Program-made: the position numbers and the translations under genes
Assembly: GCF_018918005.1 (NCBI RefSeq)
Contig: NZ_JAHLPR010000039.1
Coordinates: forward strand, 1 to 64,000
Source of the DNA: Paenibacillus sp. MSJ-34
GTDB taxonomy: Bacteria; Bacillota; Bacilli; Paenibacillales; Paenibacillaceae
DNA length: 64,000 bases
Reading direction: 5' to 3'
Notes under the pieces: model-generated
Databases searched by the model: none
The model's input: the letters and a program-made list of their open reading frames with translations, nothing else
Told to the model about the DNA's origin: nothing
Part shown: positions 41,120 to 50,239 of the stretch, piece after piece
Position numbering within the stretch: the first letter of the stretch is position 1
Layout of the letters: each line of letters begins with the position of its first letter

Positions 41120-41491
41120 CTACGTCCGACCTTTTCCCCGTTGCAAGCCGGAGAGGATCATGATCGCGTACGCCCAGAAAAGCCATGCGCACAGAAGCGG
41201 AAGTTGTTCCGCGGTCAACCCGGGAAAGACCGTTTGGTACCAAGCAATACTGAACATGTCCAGCAGCATGCCGGGGACAGCCACCGAGACGGCAGCATGC
41301 ATACGTTCGCCGCGGGAAACGTTTCGCAACTTGAACAACCCGATTAAGACGGGCCGCATCGCCAGAACGACGGCAAAAAGGACAACAATCAACGTCATAT
41401 TGCCGGGATCGAGCAAGACCGAACCGCCGAACCTGAAAACGAGCGTAGCGGCCAGCCATAACAAAAAACCGAATATCGCAAAAAAAATCAT
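41120..41491 (-). CDS. Small membrane protein (DUF5367-like)
   Basis: 123 residues, four hydrophobic segments (about 1-20, 33-52, 68-85, 95-115). Start FFAIFGFLLWLAATLVFRFGG and later PGMLLDMFSIAWYQTVFP remind me of DUF5367; this assignment is uncertain. GGGAGGG precedes ATG 41491. It lies 12 bases after the TetR gene on the same strand, so it is probably the regulator's target and may respond to a small hydrophobic molecule. Convergent with murE, stops 7 bases apart. Confidence 0.65.
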   Translation of the reverse strand: MIFFAIFGFLLWLAATLVFRFGGSVLLDPGNMTLIVVLFAVVLAMRPVLIGLFKLRNVSRGERMHAAVSVAVPGMLLDMFSIAWYQTVFPGLTAEQLPLLCAWLFWAYAIMILSGLQRGKGRT

Positions 41492-41503
41492 TGCAATCCC
41501 TCC

Positions 41504-42085
41504 CTATTCGCTTGCGTCAAACCATAAGTTGCAAAGCCGCTCGACCGCATCGTACGCCTCGTCGACGGGAAAATCCTCGTTCAACAGAGCTTGCAGCGCT
41601 AAACCGTCAATCAGCGCATTGATAAGAATCGCGGCCGTCCCGGACGGCAGTTCTTCCGTTCTCTGTCCCGCGCCGTCCAGCAATTGGCTGAGGCGGTCGT
41701 TTTCCATCCGAAGCAATGTCCCGAGTTGTTTGCGAATATCGGCTTGCTGAAAACCGGCGACTACAAGCGAATAAAACAATTGATGGTAAAAAGATCGGTA
41801 TTGGCAGCGGCTTCGGGCGGATTGCAGCGCTTGCCCGATCCCCTCCCTGCGCTCGAGCGAAACGGTCCGGTTATTCAAATCGTTCCATGAAGATTCGCAT
41901 AAATCTTTGACAATTTCGAACAATAGCTGATCTTTCGTACGAAAGTGATAAAATACCGTGCCTTGCGTAACGCCCGCTCCCTCGGCAACCGCCTTGAGCG
42001 TGAGCTTGCCGATTCCGTCTTCTGCAATGCAACGCTTGGCTGAAGCAAGCAAATCCGCTTTCGAAACGACATTCGGTTTCGCCAT
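41504..42085 (-). CDS. TetR family regulator
   Basis: 193 residues from ATG 42085 (GGGAGATGAACC upstream). N-terminal HTH KLTLKAVAEGAGVTQGTVFYHFRTKDQLL (about 26-54) is typical; the helical ligand domain is variable and gives no ligand. The reading frame is open 63 codons further upstream over the operator, which is not part of the gene. An inverted repeat operator lies next to its -10 box. It precedes a small membrane-protein gene, a common repressor/exporter-type pair. Confidence 0.93.
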   Translation of the reverse strand: MAKPNVVSKADLLASAKRCIAEDGIGKLTLKAVAEGAGVTQGTVFYHFRTKDQLLFEIVKDLCESSWNDLNNRTVSLERREGIGQALQSARSRCQYRSFYHQLFYSLVVAGFQQADIRKQLGTLLRMENDRLSQLLDGAGQRTEELPSGTAAILINALIDGLALQALLNEDFPVDEAYDAVERLCNLWFDASE

Positions 42086-42108
42086 AGGTTCATCTCCCTC
42101 GCATATGT

Positions 42109-42165
42109 AAGTTATCCAACTAACTAACTTAAGTTCATTGTAACGATCTGCCGTTTCCAAGTCAA
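42109..42165 (-). promoter_or_regulatory. Promoter and operator of the tetR gene
   Basis: Minus strand TTGACT (42165-42160), exact 17-base spacer, TACAAT (42142-42137). Directly downstream, AAGTTA...TAACTT arms (42130-42109) form an inverted repeat with a further GTTAGTT repeat inside, a likely TetR operator over the start site. Confidence 0.65.
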
Positions 42166-42207
42166 CGTCTTTTCCGAAAGGAATCGCCCAAAAAAACGCC
42201 AATACGC

Positions 42208-42241
42208 AAACAAGCGCCTCTCTCGAAGAAGACGCTTGTTC
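42208..42241 (-). terminator. Hairpin after spoVIF
   Basis: Minus strand ACAAGCG...CGCTTGT (7 bp, plus further pairing inside), followed by TTGCG and, 12 bases later, TTTTTTT. An imperfect terminator. Confidence 0.4.
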
Positions 42242-42255
42242 GATGCCCCGGCGCA

Positions 42256-42543
42256 TTACCTGAACATGCCCCATAGCTTTAACAGATGAAACGTATTATT
42301 CGGATCGATTTTTTGATCGATAACGAACGATACGATTTGTTCTTCCTGCACACTGGTCAATCTTTCATGCAAAATGCCGCAAGCCGTCTTCAGCAGCCTG
42401 CGGACTTTGACGCGATCCTGAAGATCGTATTTCGTCACTCCGTTCATTAACTGCTTCATCCTGTCTTTGACGACGGGATTTTTCATTTTCAGCTTCACGC
42501 GCTCGACCAAGGCCGGATCGATGCCGTATTTATGATAGCTCAA
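42256..42543 (-). CDS. spoVIF: Stage VI sporulation protein F
   Basis: SpoVIF family (YjcC of B. subtilis), needed for proper assembly of spore-coat proteins; conserved in Paenibacillaceae with the ending KIDPNNTFHLLKLWGMFR seen here. 95 residues from TTG 42543, which has GGAGGTGCTCGCG in front; a GTG three codons earlier lies in the ribosome-binding site. It follows recG by about 60 bases. Expression late in the mother cell would be expected. Confidence 0.82.
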   Translation of the reverse strand: MSYHKYGIDPALVERVKLKMKNPVVKDRMKQLMNGVTKYDLQDRVKVRRLLKTACGILHERLTSVQEEQIVSFVIDQKIDPNNTFHLLKLWGMFR

Positions 42544-42605
42544 CGCGAGCACCTCCTGGAAAAGACCTATTTTCCAAGTATATGCCGCATAGCTTGGCTA
42601 ATTGA

Positions 42606-44654
42606 TCAATCCAACAGATCGCCCTGGAAAATTTGTTCGCGCTGCAAGAAACGGCGCAGCGGCGCATATTCCGCAGCCGTCCAGAAGCGTTCTTCCGCCA
42701 CAAGCGCCGCCGCATCGTCCCTGGCCTGTTCCAGTACGGCAAAATCGCTCACCATATCGGCAAGCCGAAATTCCGGCAACCCGCTTTGTTTCGTACCGAA
42801 AAAATCGCCCGGCCCGCGCAGTTCCAAATCCCGGCGCGACACTTCGAACCCGTCGTCCGTCTCCGTCATCACCTGCATGCGTTCCTGGCCTACCTCCGAT
42901 TTCGGATCGGCGATCAGCACGCAATACGATTGATGCTCGCCCCGGCCGACACGTCCGCGCAGCTGATGAAGCTGCGACAAGCCGAACCGGTCGGCATCCA
43001 TGACGATCATAAGCGTCGCATTCGGCACGTCGACTCCAACTTCAACGACCGTGGTGGAGATAAGCACATGTACGCTGCCTTCGCTGAACATGCGCATCAC
43101 TTCCTCCTTCTCCTGCGCCGCCATCCGGCCGTGCAGCAAGCCGATCCGGTATTGCGGCAGCGCCTGCTGCATTTGCACGTGCAGATCGATGGCGTTCTGC
43201 ACGTCGAGCTTGTCCGATTCCTCAATCAGCGGACATATCATATAAGCTTGCCGGCCTTGATCGACTTCCTTGCGAATAAAGCCGAGCACCCGGTCCAGCA
43301 TATCGTGCTTGACCCAATAAGTAATGATCGGTTTGCGTCCCTTCGGCCGCTCCGACAGCGTCGATACGTCCATATCCCCGAACGCCGTAATGGCGAGCGT
43401 ACGCGGAATCGGCGTCGCCGTCATCGTCAGCACGTCCGGATTCATCCCTTTCCTCCGCAATATGCTGCGCTGATTGACGCCGAACCGGTGCTGCTCGTCC
43501 GTAACGACCAATCCCAATTGGCGGAAAAACACGTCCTCCTGAATGAGCGCGTGCGTACCGACAACGATATCGATGATGCCCATTTGCAGCGCGCCGAGCA
43601 ATTCGCGCCGTTTGCGTTCCGTCAAGCTGCCCGTAAGCAGGCCGACTTCGATGCCATGAGGCGCGAACATTTGCTGCAGCGATCTGCTATGCTGCTCGGC
43701 CAATATTTCCGTCGGCACCATAAGCGCTCCTTGATACCCGGCCTTTACCGTCGCATACAAAGCGATCGCCGCCACCGCAGTTTTGCCCGAGCCTACATCG
43801 CCTTGAAGCAGACGGTTCATGCAATATGGGGCGCGCATATCGTTCAAAATTTCGAGAACCGCCCGCTTCTGCGCGTCCGTCAATTCATACGGCAAACTGC
43901 GCGTAAATTGACGAACCGTTGCGTTATCCACCGCTTGCGCGGCTCCGTCCATCCGGTTGCGCGTTAGAGCGCGGAACGCTTGCAGTTTCAGCTGAAACAG
44001 AAACAATTCCTCGTATACCATCCGTTTGCGGGCCAGCCCGCCTTCCGCCGCATCCTGCGGCTGATGGATATGCGCAATCGCCTGTTTCCGGGGCATAAAA
44101 CCGTATTTAGCAACGAGCGGCTGCGGAAGCACTTCCTCGATCATCGCTCCGAACTGCGTCAACGCTTGCGTCATCGTCTTGCGCATCCATGCCTGCGTTA
44201 TTTTGCCGCCGACGGAATAGACAGGCTGCAGCGTGCCCGAGCGGCCTCCGCCGCGATCCGGAAATTCGGATTCGCCCACGGTTAACTGCATCCTTTTCTG
44301 CTCCCATTTCCCTGTCATGACGATTTCCCTGCCGACCGTAAGCTGATCGCGCAGGAAATGGCGGTTAAACCAAGTCGCCGTCACCATCCATTGCTCAATC
44401 ATCACTTTGCAGCTCAAACGCGATTTATTTCGCCCGTATCGCTGCAGCACCGGCACGCCTACGATTTTTCCGAGCACGGTAATTTTCTCCCCATCCTTAA
44501 CCTCGGATAGATTCCGCAGGCGGTAGTCTTCGTAACGGTACGGGAAATATTCAAGCAGATCGTCGACCGTACAGATGCCGAAGGCGTGAAGCTCTTGTTC
44601 CTTCAGAGCTGTCACGCCATGTACTTTTCGAATCGAAATGTTATGTAGTTCCAT
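42606..44654 (-). CDS. recG: ATP-dependent DNA helicase RecG
   Basis: Branch-migrating helicase that reverses stalled forks. Wedge OB domain in the first 170 residues; motor domain with Walker A LLQGDVGSGKTAVA (283-296), DEQH box (386-389, in VVTDEQHRFG), TATPIPRT and QLRGRVGRG. 682 residues is normal. Located after degV, as in many Firmicutes. Confidence 0.98.
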   Translation of the reverse strand: MELHNISIRKVHGVTALKEQELHAFGICTVDDLLEYFPYRYEDYRLRNLSEVKDGEKITVLGKIVGVPVLQRYGRNKSRLSCKVMIEQWMVTATWFNRHFLRDQLTVGREIVMTGKWEQKRMQLTVGESEFPDRGGGRSGTLQPVYSVGGKITQAWMRKTMTQALTQFGAMIEEVLPQPLVAKYGFMPRKQAIAHIHQPQDAAEGGLARKRMVYEELFLFQLKLQAFRALTRNRMDGAAQAVDNATVRQFTRSLPYELTDAQKRAVLEILNDMRAPYCMNRLLQGDVGSGKTAVAAIALYATVKAGYQGALMVPTEILAEQHSRSLQQMFAPHGIEVGLLTGSLTERKRRELLGALQMGIIDIVVGTHALIQEDVFFRQLGLVVTDEQHRFGVNQRSILRRKGMNPDVLTMTATPIPRTLAITAFGDMDVSTLSERPKGRKPIITYWVKHDMLDRVLGFIRKEVDQGRQAYMICPLIEESDKLDVQNAIDLHVQMQQALPQYRIGLLHGRMAAQEKEEVMRMFSEGSVHVLISTTVVEVGVDVPNATLMIVMDADRFGLSQLHQLRGRVGRGEHQSYCVLIADPKSEVGQERMQVMTETDDGFEVSRRDLELRGPGDFFGTKQSGLPEFRLADMVSDFAVLEQARDDAAALVAEERFWTAAEYAPLRRFLQREQIFQGDLLD

Positions 44655-44676
44655 CTTATTCCCTCATTACTTCGTT

Positions 44677-45528
44677 TTAGGCGGGACTCATGAACACCGC
44701 TATAACGCCGGGCCCTACGTGTGTGCCGATCACGGAGCCGATCAGCGTATAATCGACTTCCGCAACGTCGAAATGTTCGCGCAATTGCGCCTCCATCGCC
44801 TCGGCTTCGCTTCGATCGGTCGCGTATCCGATCGTAATATTGACCCTCATGCTCCCTAAATTGCCTTTTAACAACTCGATAATGCGCGCTACCGCTTTTT
44901 TATGGCCGCGCACCTTTTCGACCGCATGGACTTCGCCTTCATCGTCAATCGACAGAATCGGCTTAATATTTAGAATCGTGCCGAGCATCGCCGAAGCTTT
45001 TCCGATACGTCCGCCTTTTTGCAAATATTCCAACGTATCGACGAGAAAATATAGTTTCCTGCGCTGGCGGAGCGTTTCGACCGCTTCCAAAATTTCTTCC
45101 TTGCTCTTCCCTTCCGCGGCCAACCGGGCGGCAGTCACGACCAACATGCCAAATCCGTACGATGCGGACTTTGAATCGATAATCGTAACGTCGATCTTGT
45201 CCTCCAACATCGATTTGGCTAAGACGGCCGATTGGTATGTGCCGCTTAGCGCCGCCGAGAGATGAAACGAAATAATTTCCGTGCCGGGTTCAGCGCCAAG
45301 CCGCTCATACACTTCCACAAAGTCAACGGGCGAAGGCTGAGACGTCGTCGGCAATTTGCTCGCTTGCTGCAGTTTTTCGTAAAATTGTGCGGGCTCGATC
45401 GTAACGGCGTCCGAATACTCCTCCTCGCCGAAATGAACTTTCAGCGGGATCATGGTGATGCCCCACCTCTCCCGCACCTCGCGCGGGATGTCGGACGTAC
45501 TGTCGGTAACGATTCGAATTTTCCCCAT
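44677..45528 (-). CDS. DegV family fatty-acid-binding protein
   Basis: Binds a fatty acid and presents it to the DAK-type fatty-acid kinase (FakB role). Family signatures: IVTDSTSDIP at the start, PTTSQPSPVDF, GTEIISFHLSAALSGTYQSA, YLQKGGRIGKA. 283 residues from ATG 45528 (GGAGGGACC upstream). It lies 63 bases after the kinase gene yloV, which supports a FakA-FakB pair. Confidence 0.94.
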   Translation of the reverse strand: MGKIRIVTDSTSDIPREVRERWGITMIPLKVHFGEEEYSDAVTIEPAQFYEKLQQASKLPTTSQPSPVDFVEVYERLGAEPGTEIISFHLSAALSGTYQSAVLAKSMLEDKIDVTIIDSKSASYGFGMLVVTAARLAAEGKSKEEILEAVETLRQRRKLYFLVDTLEYLQKGGRIGKASAMLGTILNIKPILSIDDEGEVHAVEKVRGHKKAVARIIELLKGNLGSMRVNITIGYATDRSEAEAMEAQLREHFDVAEVDYTLIGSVIGTHVGPGVIAVFMSPA

Positions 45529-45591
45529 ACGGTCCCTCCTCATTATTCATATAATAAGTTCAGCGCAATCCCTTAGACGATCTTCCTTCGT

Positions 45592-47352
45592 TTATTCAAC
45601 CGAAAAGAGAAAATGATACACGGGTTGTCCGCCTTCATGCATCTCGACTTCCACATCGGGATGCGCTTCATGAAGCCATTGTACGAGTTCCTCGGTTACC
45701 GCCTCATCCGCATCCTCTCCGGTCAAAACCGTAACGATTTCGGCGCCGCCTTCCAGCAAATGATCCAGCAGACGCTTGCAAGTTTCCGTTATAGATTCCG
45801 TAGCGGCAACAATTTTCGAGTTGTGAATGCCGATATAGTTGCCGGCCTTAATCTCCAAATCGTCAAAGTTCGTATCTCTCACGGCGTACGTTACTTGTCC
45901 GGTTTGTACGCTCGCGATCGCCTGCGACATCGCTTCTTCGTTCGCTTCCGGCATTTCATCCTCTTGGAATGCAATCGCCGCGGCAATTCCTTGCGGAATC
46001 GTCTTCGAAGGGATGACCGTAACGTTGCGATCCGTCAAATCTTTCGCTTGCTGCGCGGTCAATATAATATTGGAATTGTTCGGCAGCAGGAACAGATGCT
46101 GCGCGGCGATCGAATCGATCGCTTTGACGAAGTCTTCCGTACTCGGGTTCATCGTCTGTCCGCCGGTCAATACGATATCGACGCCTAGCGAGGTGAAGAT
46201 GTCGGTAATGCCTTTGCCGGACGCGACGGCAATGATGCCGTACGGCGCCATTTCTTCCGCCGGCGGTTCCGCGCTGACTTCGACTCTGGCCGGTTCAGAC
46301 GAGATTGCGGCATACAACTCCGGCATCGGAGCGACGTCGCCGCCGTCGGCGAGCAAATCGCGATGCTGCTCGCGCATGTTCAAAATGTTGATTTTCGTCA
46401 ATTCGCCGAATTGCAACGCCTGGGTCAGCACATCTCCCGGAGCTTTGGAATGAACATGCACTTTGACGATTTCGTCGTCGGCAATCACAATAATCGAATC
46501 CCCATTTTTTGCAAGCGCTTTCCTAAAATGTTGCTCGTCAAAGGGTTTCGAGGAAAAATTACCCAGTTTCAAATTGATGAAAAACTCCATATCGTACAGA
46601 AACTCGATATCTTCCGTTGCCAATTTCGACTGTGCCGATTGACGGCTCACGCGAATATCCGGTACGGCGCTATCTTCCGCCGGCTTGACCGACCGTTCGG
46701 CCGGAGCGGCATGTTCCGCGGCGAACGGTACGGCGCCTTGCTCCAACGCCTTCATGAAGCCTTCGTAAATATAAACCAAACCTTGCCCGCCGGAATCGAC
46801 AACGCCTACTTGCTTCAGCACAGGCAGCTGTTCGGGCGTTCTCGCCAGCGCCTCCTGGGCTTTGCCGCATACTTCCCTCATCAATTCGATAACATCCGGA
46901 TGGCGCCGCGCGTGCGACACCGCATGCTTCGCCGCTTCCTTCGCTACCGTTAATATCGTGCCTTCGACAGGCTTGACGACCGCTTTATAAGCCGTATCGA
47001 CACCGCTTTGCAGCGCTCCTGCGAACTGCGCCGCATCCACCTCGTCCAGACCGGCCACAGCCCGGCTGAAACCTCGAAACAACTGCGACAAAATAACGCC
47101 CGAATTCCCTCGCGCGCCCATAAGCAGTCCCTTGGAGAGCACTTCGGCGCATTTGCCGATCGAAGGCGAAGATTTGGCCTTTAATTCGCCCACTCCGGCA
47201 GTCATCGTCAAGTTCATGTTCGTTCCCGTATCTCCGTCCGGAACCGGAAATACATTCAATGAATTGACATGATCCGCTTGCTCATGCAGCCGCTCGGCAC
47301 CTGCCAATACCATGTTCGTAAAATCTGCTCCATTTAATGAAAGCTTCCTCAA
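45592..47352 (-). CDS. fakA: DAK2-domain fatty-acid kinase (FakA/YloV)
   Basis: Kinase half of the Fak system, which phosphorylates exogenous fatty acids held by FakB for use by PlsY. N-terminal Dak2/DhaL domain with the nucleotide motif NVFPVPDGDTGTNM (34-47 from the chosen start) and GARGNSGVILSQ; middle and C-terminal DegV-like part from about 300. 586 residues from TTG 47352 (AAGGGG upstream); the frame runs 20 codons further into yloU. It follows yloU by 16 bases. Confidence 0.94.
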   Translation of the reverse strand: MRKLSLNGADFTNMVLAGAERLHEQADHVNSLNVFPVPDGDTGTNMNLTMTAGVGELKAKSSPSIGKCAEVLSKGLLMGARGNSGVILSQLFRGFSRAVAGLDEVDAAQFAGALQSGVDTAYKAVVKPVEGTILTVAKEAAKHAVSHARRHPDVIELMREVCGKAQEALARTPEQLPVLKQVGVVDSGGQGLVYIYEGFMKALEQGAVPFAAEHAAPAERSVKPAEDSAVPDIRVSRQSAQSKLATEDIEFLYDMEFFINLKLGNFSSKPFDEQHFRKALAKNGDSIIVIADDEIVKVHVHSKAPGDVLTQALQFGELTKINILNMREQHRDLLADGGDVAPMPELYAAISSEPARVEVSAEPPAEEMAPYGIIAVASGKGITDIFTSLGVDIVLTGGQTMNPSTEDFVKAIDSIAAQHLFLLPNNSNIILTAQQAKDLTDRNVTVIPSKTIPQGIAAAIAFQEDEMPEANEEAMSQAIASVQTGQVTYAVRDTNFDDLEIKAGNYIGIHNSKIVAATESITETCKRLLDHLLEGGAEIVTVLTGEDADEAVTEELVQWLHEAHPDVEVEMHEGGQPVYHFLFSVE

Positions 47353-47368
47353 CCGTGAATTCCCCTTC

Positions 47369-47728
47369 CTAACTTGATACGCGGACGCCTTGCACATAAA
47401 CGTTGACGACATCGACGTGAAGCCCTAGAACTTCGTTCAACACATATTTCACTTTAACCTGAATGTTATGCGCAACTTCCGATATTTTTGTTCCATAACT
47501 GACAATGATGTACAGATCGATTTGGACTTGATCGTTTTCCCTGCGTACCTCTACGCCGCGCGTTAAATTTTCGCGGCCAAGCAGTTCGGTAATTCCGTCT
47601 TTCAACTGCTTGCGCGAAACCATGCCTACGAGCCCATAACATTCCAAAGCTGCCGAACCTGCCAGGATCGACACGACATTGTCCGATATGTTTATCTTCC
47701 CATATTCCGTACCGAGTTGAATGGCCAT
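47369..47728 (-). CDS. yloU: Asp23/Gls24 family protein YloU
   Basis: 119-residue envelope-associated Asp23 family protein, usually encoded before the DAK kinase. Conserved features: GKINISDNVVSILAGSAALECYGLVGM and VNVYVQGVRV at the end. Function in envelope stress or membrane-associated scaffolding is suggested for relatives. GAAGGAGTGG precedes ATG 47728. Divergent from rpmB. Confidence 0.93.
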   Translation of the reverse strand: MAIQLGTEYGKINISDNVVSILAGSAALECYGLVGMVSRKQLKDGITELLGRENLTRGVEVRRENDQVQIDLYIIVSYGTKISEVAHNIQVKVKYVLNEVLGLHVDVVNVYVQGVRVSS

Positions 47729-47813
47729 CCTTATCCACTCCTTCTTGAGTATTATGGACTAATCAACATTGTACTATAAGATAATGGATAAATAAATAAA
47801 GTTTTTATTTGAG

Positions 47814-47843
47814 TTGACGAAGCTTTTTTGGCTATGCTATTAT
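47814..47843 (+). promoter_or_regulatory. Promoter of rpmB
   Basis: TTGACG (47814-47819), 18-base spacer, TATTAT (47838-47843), 50 bases before the rpmB start. Confidence 0.55.
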
Positions 47844-47892
47844 ATTTAAGTATTGTTTTATGCAGGGTCTTCATACAAGGAGGTGTAACAAT

Positions 47893-48081
47893 ATGTCTCG
47901 CAAATGCTATGTAACAGGCAAAAAACCGGGAAGCGGAAATCACGTGTCTCACGCGAATAATAAAAATAGACGCACTTGGGGCGTAAACGTACAAAAAGTT
48001 CGGATTTTGGTAGACGGCAAGCCGAAACGTGTCTACGTCAGCACTCGCGCTCTGAAAGCCGGCAAAGTAACGCGCGTGTAA
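47893..48081 (+). CDS. rpmB: 50S ribosomal protein bL28
   Basis: 62 residues, [21 protein letters not shown] onward to the basic end [16 protein letters not shown] 47893 follows AAGGAGGTG at ideal spacing; the upstream ATG in the same frame (47860) is not the start. A single Cys (C5) remains, so this is the zinc-independent form. It is one of few plus-strand core genes, flanked divergently by yloU and convergently by spoVM. Confidence 0.97.
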   Translation: MSRKCYVTGKKPGSGNHVSHANNKNRRTWGVNVQKVRILVDGKPKRVYVSTRALKAGKVTRV

Positions 48082-48105
48082 TCCATTACGATGAATATGC
48101 AGGAC

Positions 48106-48134
48106 AAAAAGCACCTGGCCGACAGGTGCTTTTT
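48106..48134 (+). terminator. Terminator after rpmB
   Basis: AAAAAGCACCTG-GCCGA-CAGGTGCTTTTT: 7-bp GC stem extended by A-T pairs, with T-run on both strands, so it can serve rpmB and stop the opposite strand. Confidence 0.9.
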
Positions 48135-48219
48135 CTACGTTTAAATTCAATAAAGTTTGCGGTCACCGCTGCAGTTGTCGACCCCGGTCGGCACATCCAT
48201 AACTCATTGAATACGCTTG

Positions 48220-48300
48220 TTAATTTTTATGGAACGTATTTAAGATTGCCTTCACGAATCCTCCCAAAAACTTCGGCAATTTGAACGTGTAAAATTTCAT
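48220..48300 (-). CDS. spoVM: Stage V sporulation protein M
   Basis: A 26-residue amphipathic helix gene, MKFYTFKLPKFLGGFVKAIL then NTFHKN, with GGAGGGTGAAGC before ATG 48300. SpoVM senses the convex curvature of the forespore and anchors SpoIVA, the coat basement layer. Pro9 and the Gly pair of the B. subtilis peptide are kept. It lies between rpmB and rpe, the position seen in Bacillus. Confidence 0.95.
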   Translation of the reverse strand: MKFYTFKLPKFLGGFVKAILNTFHKN

Positions 48301-48373
48301 GCTTCACCCTCCCCGCTAACTTCGAACCTTCGCTATGTAAACATATGTATGCGGGGAACGCATGCCCTATTCC

Positions 48374-48628
48374 TCATACGGGAATCGGATGTTCCCGAAT
48401 ATAATTCACAAATGCCAATACGATAATGAATATAAAATAAATGACGACGGCCGACGCGATGAAACCGATGCGCATCTTGACGGATTCGAAATTTTTAAAA
48501 AACCGGATGCCTAAAAAGATGGCGGCCAGCGACGCGATCATACTGACGGGAAACGGCAGGATCGAGTATAAGCCAAGCAGCGTTCCGCATAAAACGCTGC
48601 TTACGATAAACGACAACGTCTTGGTCAA
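48374..48628 (-). CDS. Small membrane protein (84 aa)
   Basis: Three hydrophobic segments (about 4-24, 27-42, 54-76), then a polar end REHPIPV. The start is a TTG at 48628 preceded by GGGGAC, six bases after the rpe stop, so it is probably translated from the rpe transcript. Not recognised. In B. subtilis thiN occupies this position between rpe and spoVM; this is not ThiN. Confidence 0.7.
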   Translation of the reverse strand: MTKTLSFIVSSVLCGTLLGLYSILPFPVSMIASLAAIFLGIRFFKNFESVKMRIGFIASAVVIYFIFIIVLAFVNYIREHPIPV

Positions 48629-48634
48629 GTCGTT

Positions 48635-49303
48635 CTAGTCCCCTTCGCGCCGAACGCTTGCGCGAATCGCGTCGATCGCCGCTTTCCTGTCCGGATGGCC
48701 GAATATCGCACTCCCGGCTACCAGCACGTTCGCTCCTGCGGCATATACCTCAGGAGCCGTTTCCGCTTGAATGCCCCCGTCCACTTCGATATGCACATGT
48801 TGCAAGCCCTTCTCGTTCAACAGGCTGCGCAGGCGTCTAATTTTGGATAGCGTTCCGGAAATGAATTTTTGTCCGCCGAATCCCGGATTGACCGTCATAA
48901 CGAGAATGAGATCGATATCGTCGAGGATCTCCTCCACCGCGGCCAGCGGCGTTGCCGGATTGATCGCGACGCCTGCCTTGACGCCAAGCTCCTTAACGGA
49001 GTGAACGACGCGATGCAGATGGGTGCACGCTTCGGCATGGACGGTAATCCAATCCGCTCCGGCCTTCGCGAAGGCGGGTACGTACAACTCCGGCTTTTCG
49101 ATCATAAGATGCACGTCGAGCGGCAGCGCAGTATGCGGGCGAATCGCTTCGACGATGAGCGGCCCAATCGTAATGTTCGGGACGAACTGCCCGTCCATGA
49201 CATCGACATGAATCCAATCGGCGCCTCCGCGTTCCACATCTTGAATTTCCGCGGCCAGTTTGGCGAAATCGGCTGATAAAATAGATGGTGCGATCGTTAG
49301 CAT
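48635..49303 (-). CDS. rpe: Ribulose-phosphate 3-epimerase
   Basis: Interconverts ribulose- and xylulose-5-phosphate in the pentose phosphate pathway. TIM barrel of 222 residues with PSILSADF (6-13), [14 protein letters not shown] (31-44, metal His and Asp), [13 protein letters not shown] and VDGGI. GGAGGTATTAATT before ATG 49303. Two bases after rsgA. Confidence 0.97.
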   Translation of the reverse strand: MLTIAPSILSADFAKLAAEIQDVERGGADWIHVDVMDGQFVPNITIGPLIVEAIRPHTALPLDVHLMIEKPELYVPAFAKAGADWITVHAEACTHLHRVVHSVKELGVKAGVAINPATPLAAVEEILDDIDLILVMTVNPGFGGQKFISGTLSKIRRLRSLLNEKGLQHVHIEVDGGIQAETAPEVYAAGANVLVAGSAIFGHPDRKAAIDAIRASVRREGD

Positions 49304-49305
49304 AA

Positions 49306-50214
49306 TTAATACCTCCGTTTTTTGTCTTTCATTTCCGCATGAAATTGCACATAATGCTCATAGCGGCTTGTCGCGATGCGGCCGCTTTCCTTCGCTTCGA
49401 TGACTTTGCAGCCCGGTTCATGCAAGTGGGTGCAGCCGCGAAATTTGCATTGATCGGCATATTCGCGGAATTCCCGGAAGCAGGAGCCGAGTTCCTCGAC
49501 CCCAAGCTCCAGAAAGTCCAACTGGCTGAAACCCGGCGTATCCGCCACAAAGCCTCCGCCCTCGAGCGGAATGAGTTCCACATGCCGGGTCGTATGCTTC
49601 CCGCGGCCGAGCTTCGCGCTGATCCGGTTCGTCTCAAGATGCAACCCGGGAATGATGCTGTTCAACAGAGACGATTTGCCGACGCCCGATTGACCGGCGA
49701 ATACGCTGATGCGCCCCGCCAGCAATTTACGAAGCCTTTCCCTCCCCGAACCGCTTACCGCGCTTGTCCCGATCACCTCGTAACCGATCGTTTCGTACAT
49801 TTCCTTTGCCTGTGCCAAAAGCGCCTTATCTCCCGTCGAGGCTCCGAGCAAGTCCTCCTTCGACAAGCAAATAACCGGGTCGAGCCCGGCATGTTCGATA
49901 TGAACAAGAAATTTGTCCAGCAATTGCAGATTGAGCGCAGGCTCCCGCACGGAGAATACAAGAATGCCCGTCTCCACGTTCGCGATCGGAGGCCGAATCA
50001 ATTCCGAGAATCGGGGGAAGATTTCGTCCACCGTTCCTTCCCCGTTCTCGGTCAACATGTATCGAACCTTGTCCCCTACGAGCGGGGAGACGCCTTTCTT
50101 CTTGAATATTCCCCGCGCCCTGCATTGCACCGTTTCCGCTTGCGGCCCTTCCTCCGCCAGCGGCTGAACGTAATAATATCCGCTTAACGCTTTAACGATC
50201 AAGCCTTCCGGCAT
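49306..50214 (-). CDS. rsgA: Ribosome small-subunit GTPase RsgA
   Basis: Circularly permuted GTPase checking 30S maturation. OB domain about 1-65; G4 motif reads LSKED (Ser in place of Asn), then [13 protein letters not shown] (P-loop) and [11 protein letters not shown]-terminal zinc cluster with C..C.H..C ([19 protein letters not shown]). 302 residues from ATG 50214, GGGAGGC upstream. 25 bases after prkC. Confidence 0.96.
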   Translation of the reverse strand: MPEGLIVKALSGYYYVQPLAEEGPQAETVQCRARGIFKKKGVSPLVGDKVRYMLTENGEGTVDEIFPRFSELIRPPIANVETGILVFSVREPALNLQLLDKFLVHIEHAGLDPVICLSKEDLLGASTGDKALLAQAKEMYETIGYEVIGTSAVSGSGRERLRKLLAGRISVFAGQSGVGKSSLLNSIIPGLHLETNRISAKLGRGKHTTRHVELIPLEGGGFVADTPGFSQLDFLELGVEELGSCFREFREYADQCKFRGCTHLHEPGCKVIEAKESGRIATSRYEHYVQFHAEMKDKKRRY

Positions 50215-50239
50215 ATAGTCGCTGCCTCCCGTTCGTAGT

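Noticed and set aside
45613-46953. Plus-strand ORFs opposite the fatty-acid kinase gene
   Set aside because: Antisense frames with no ribosome-binding site; the minus-strand gene covers the region with clear motifs.
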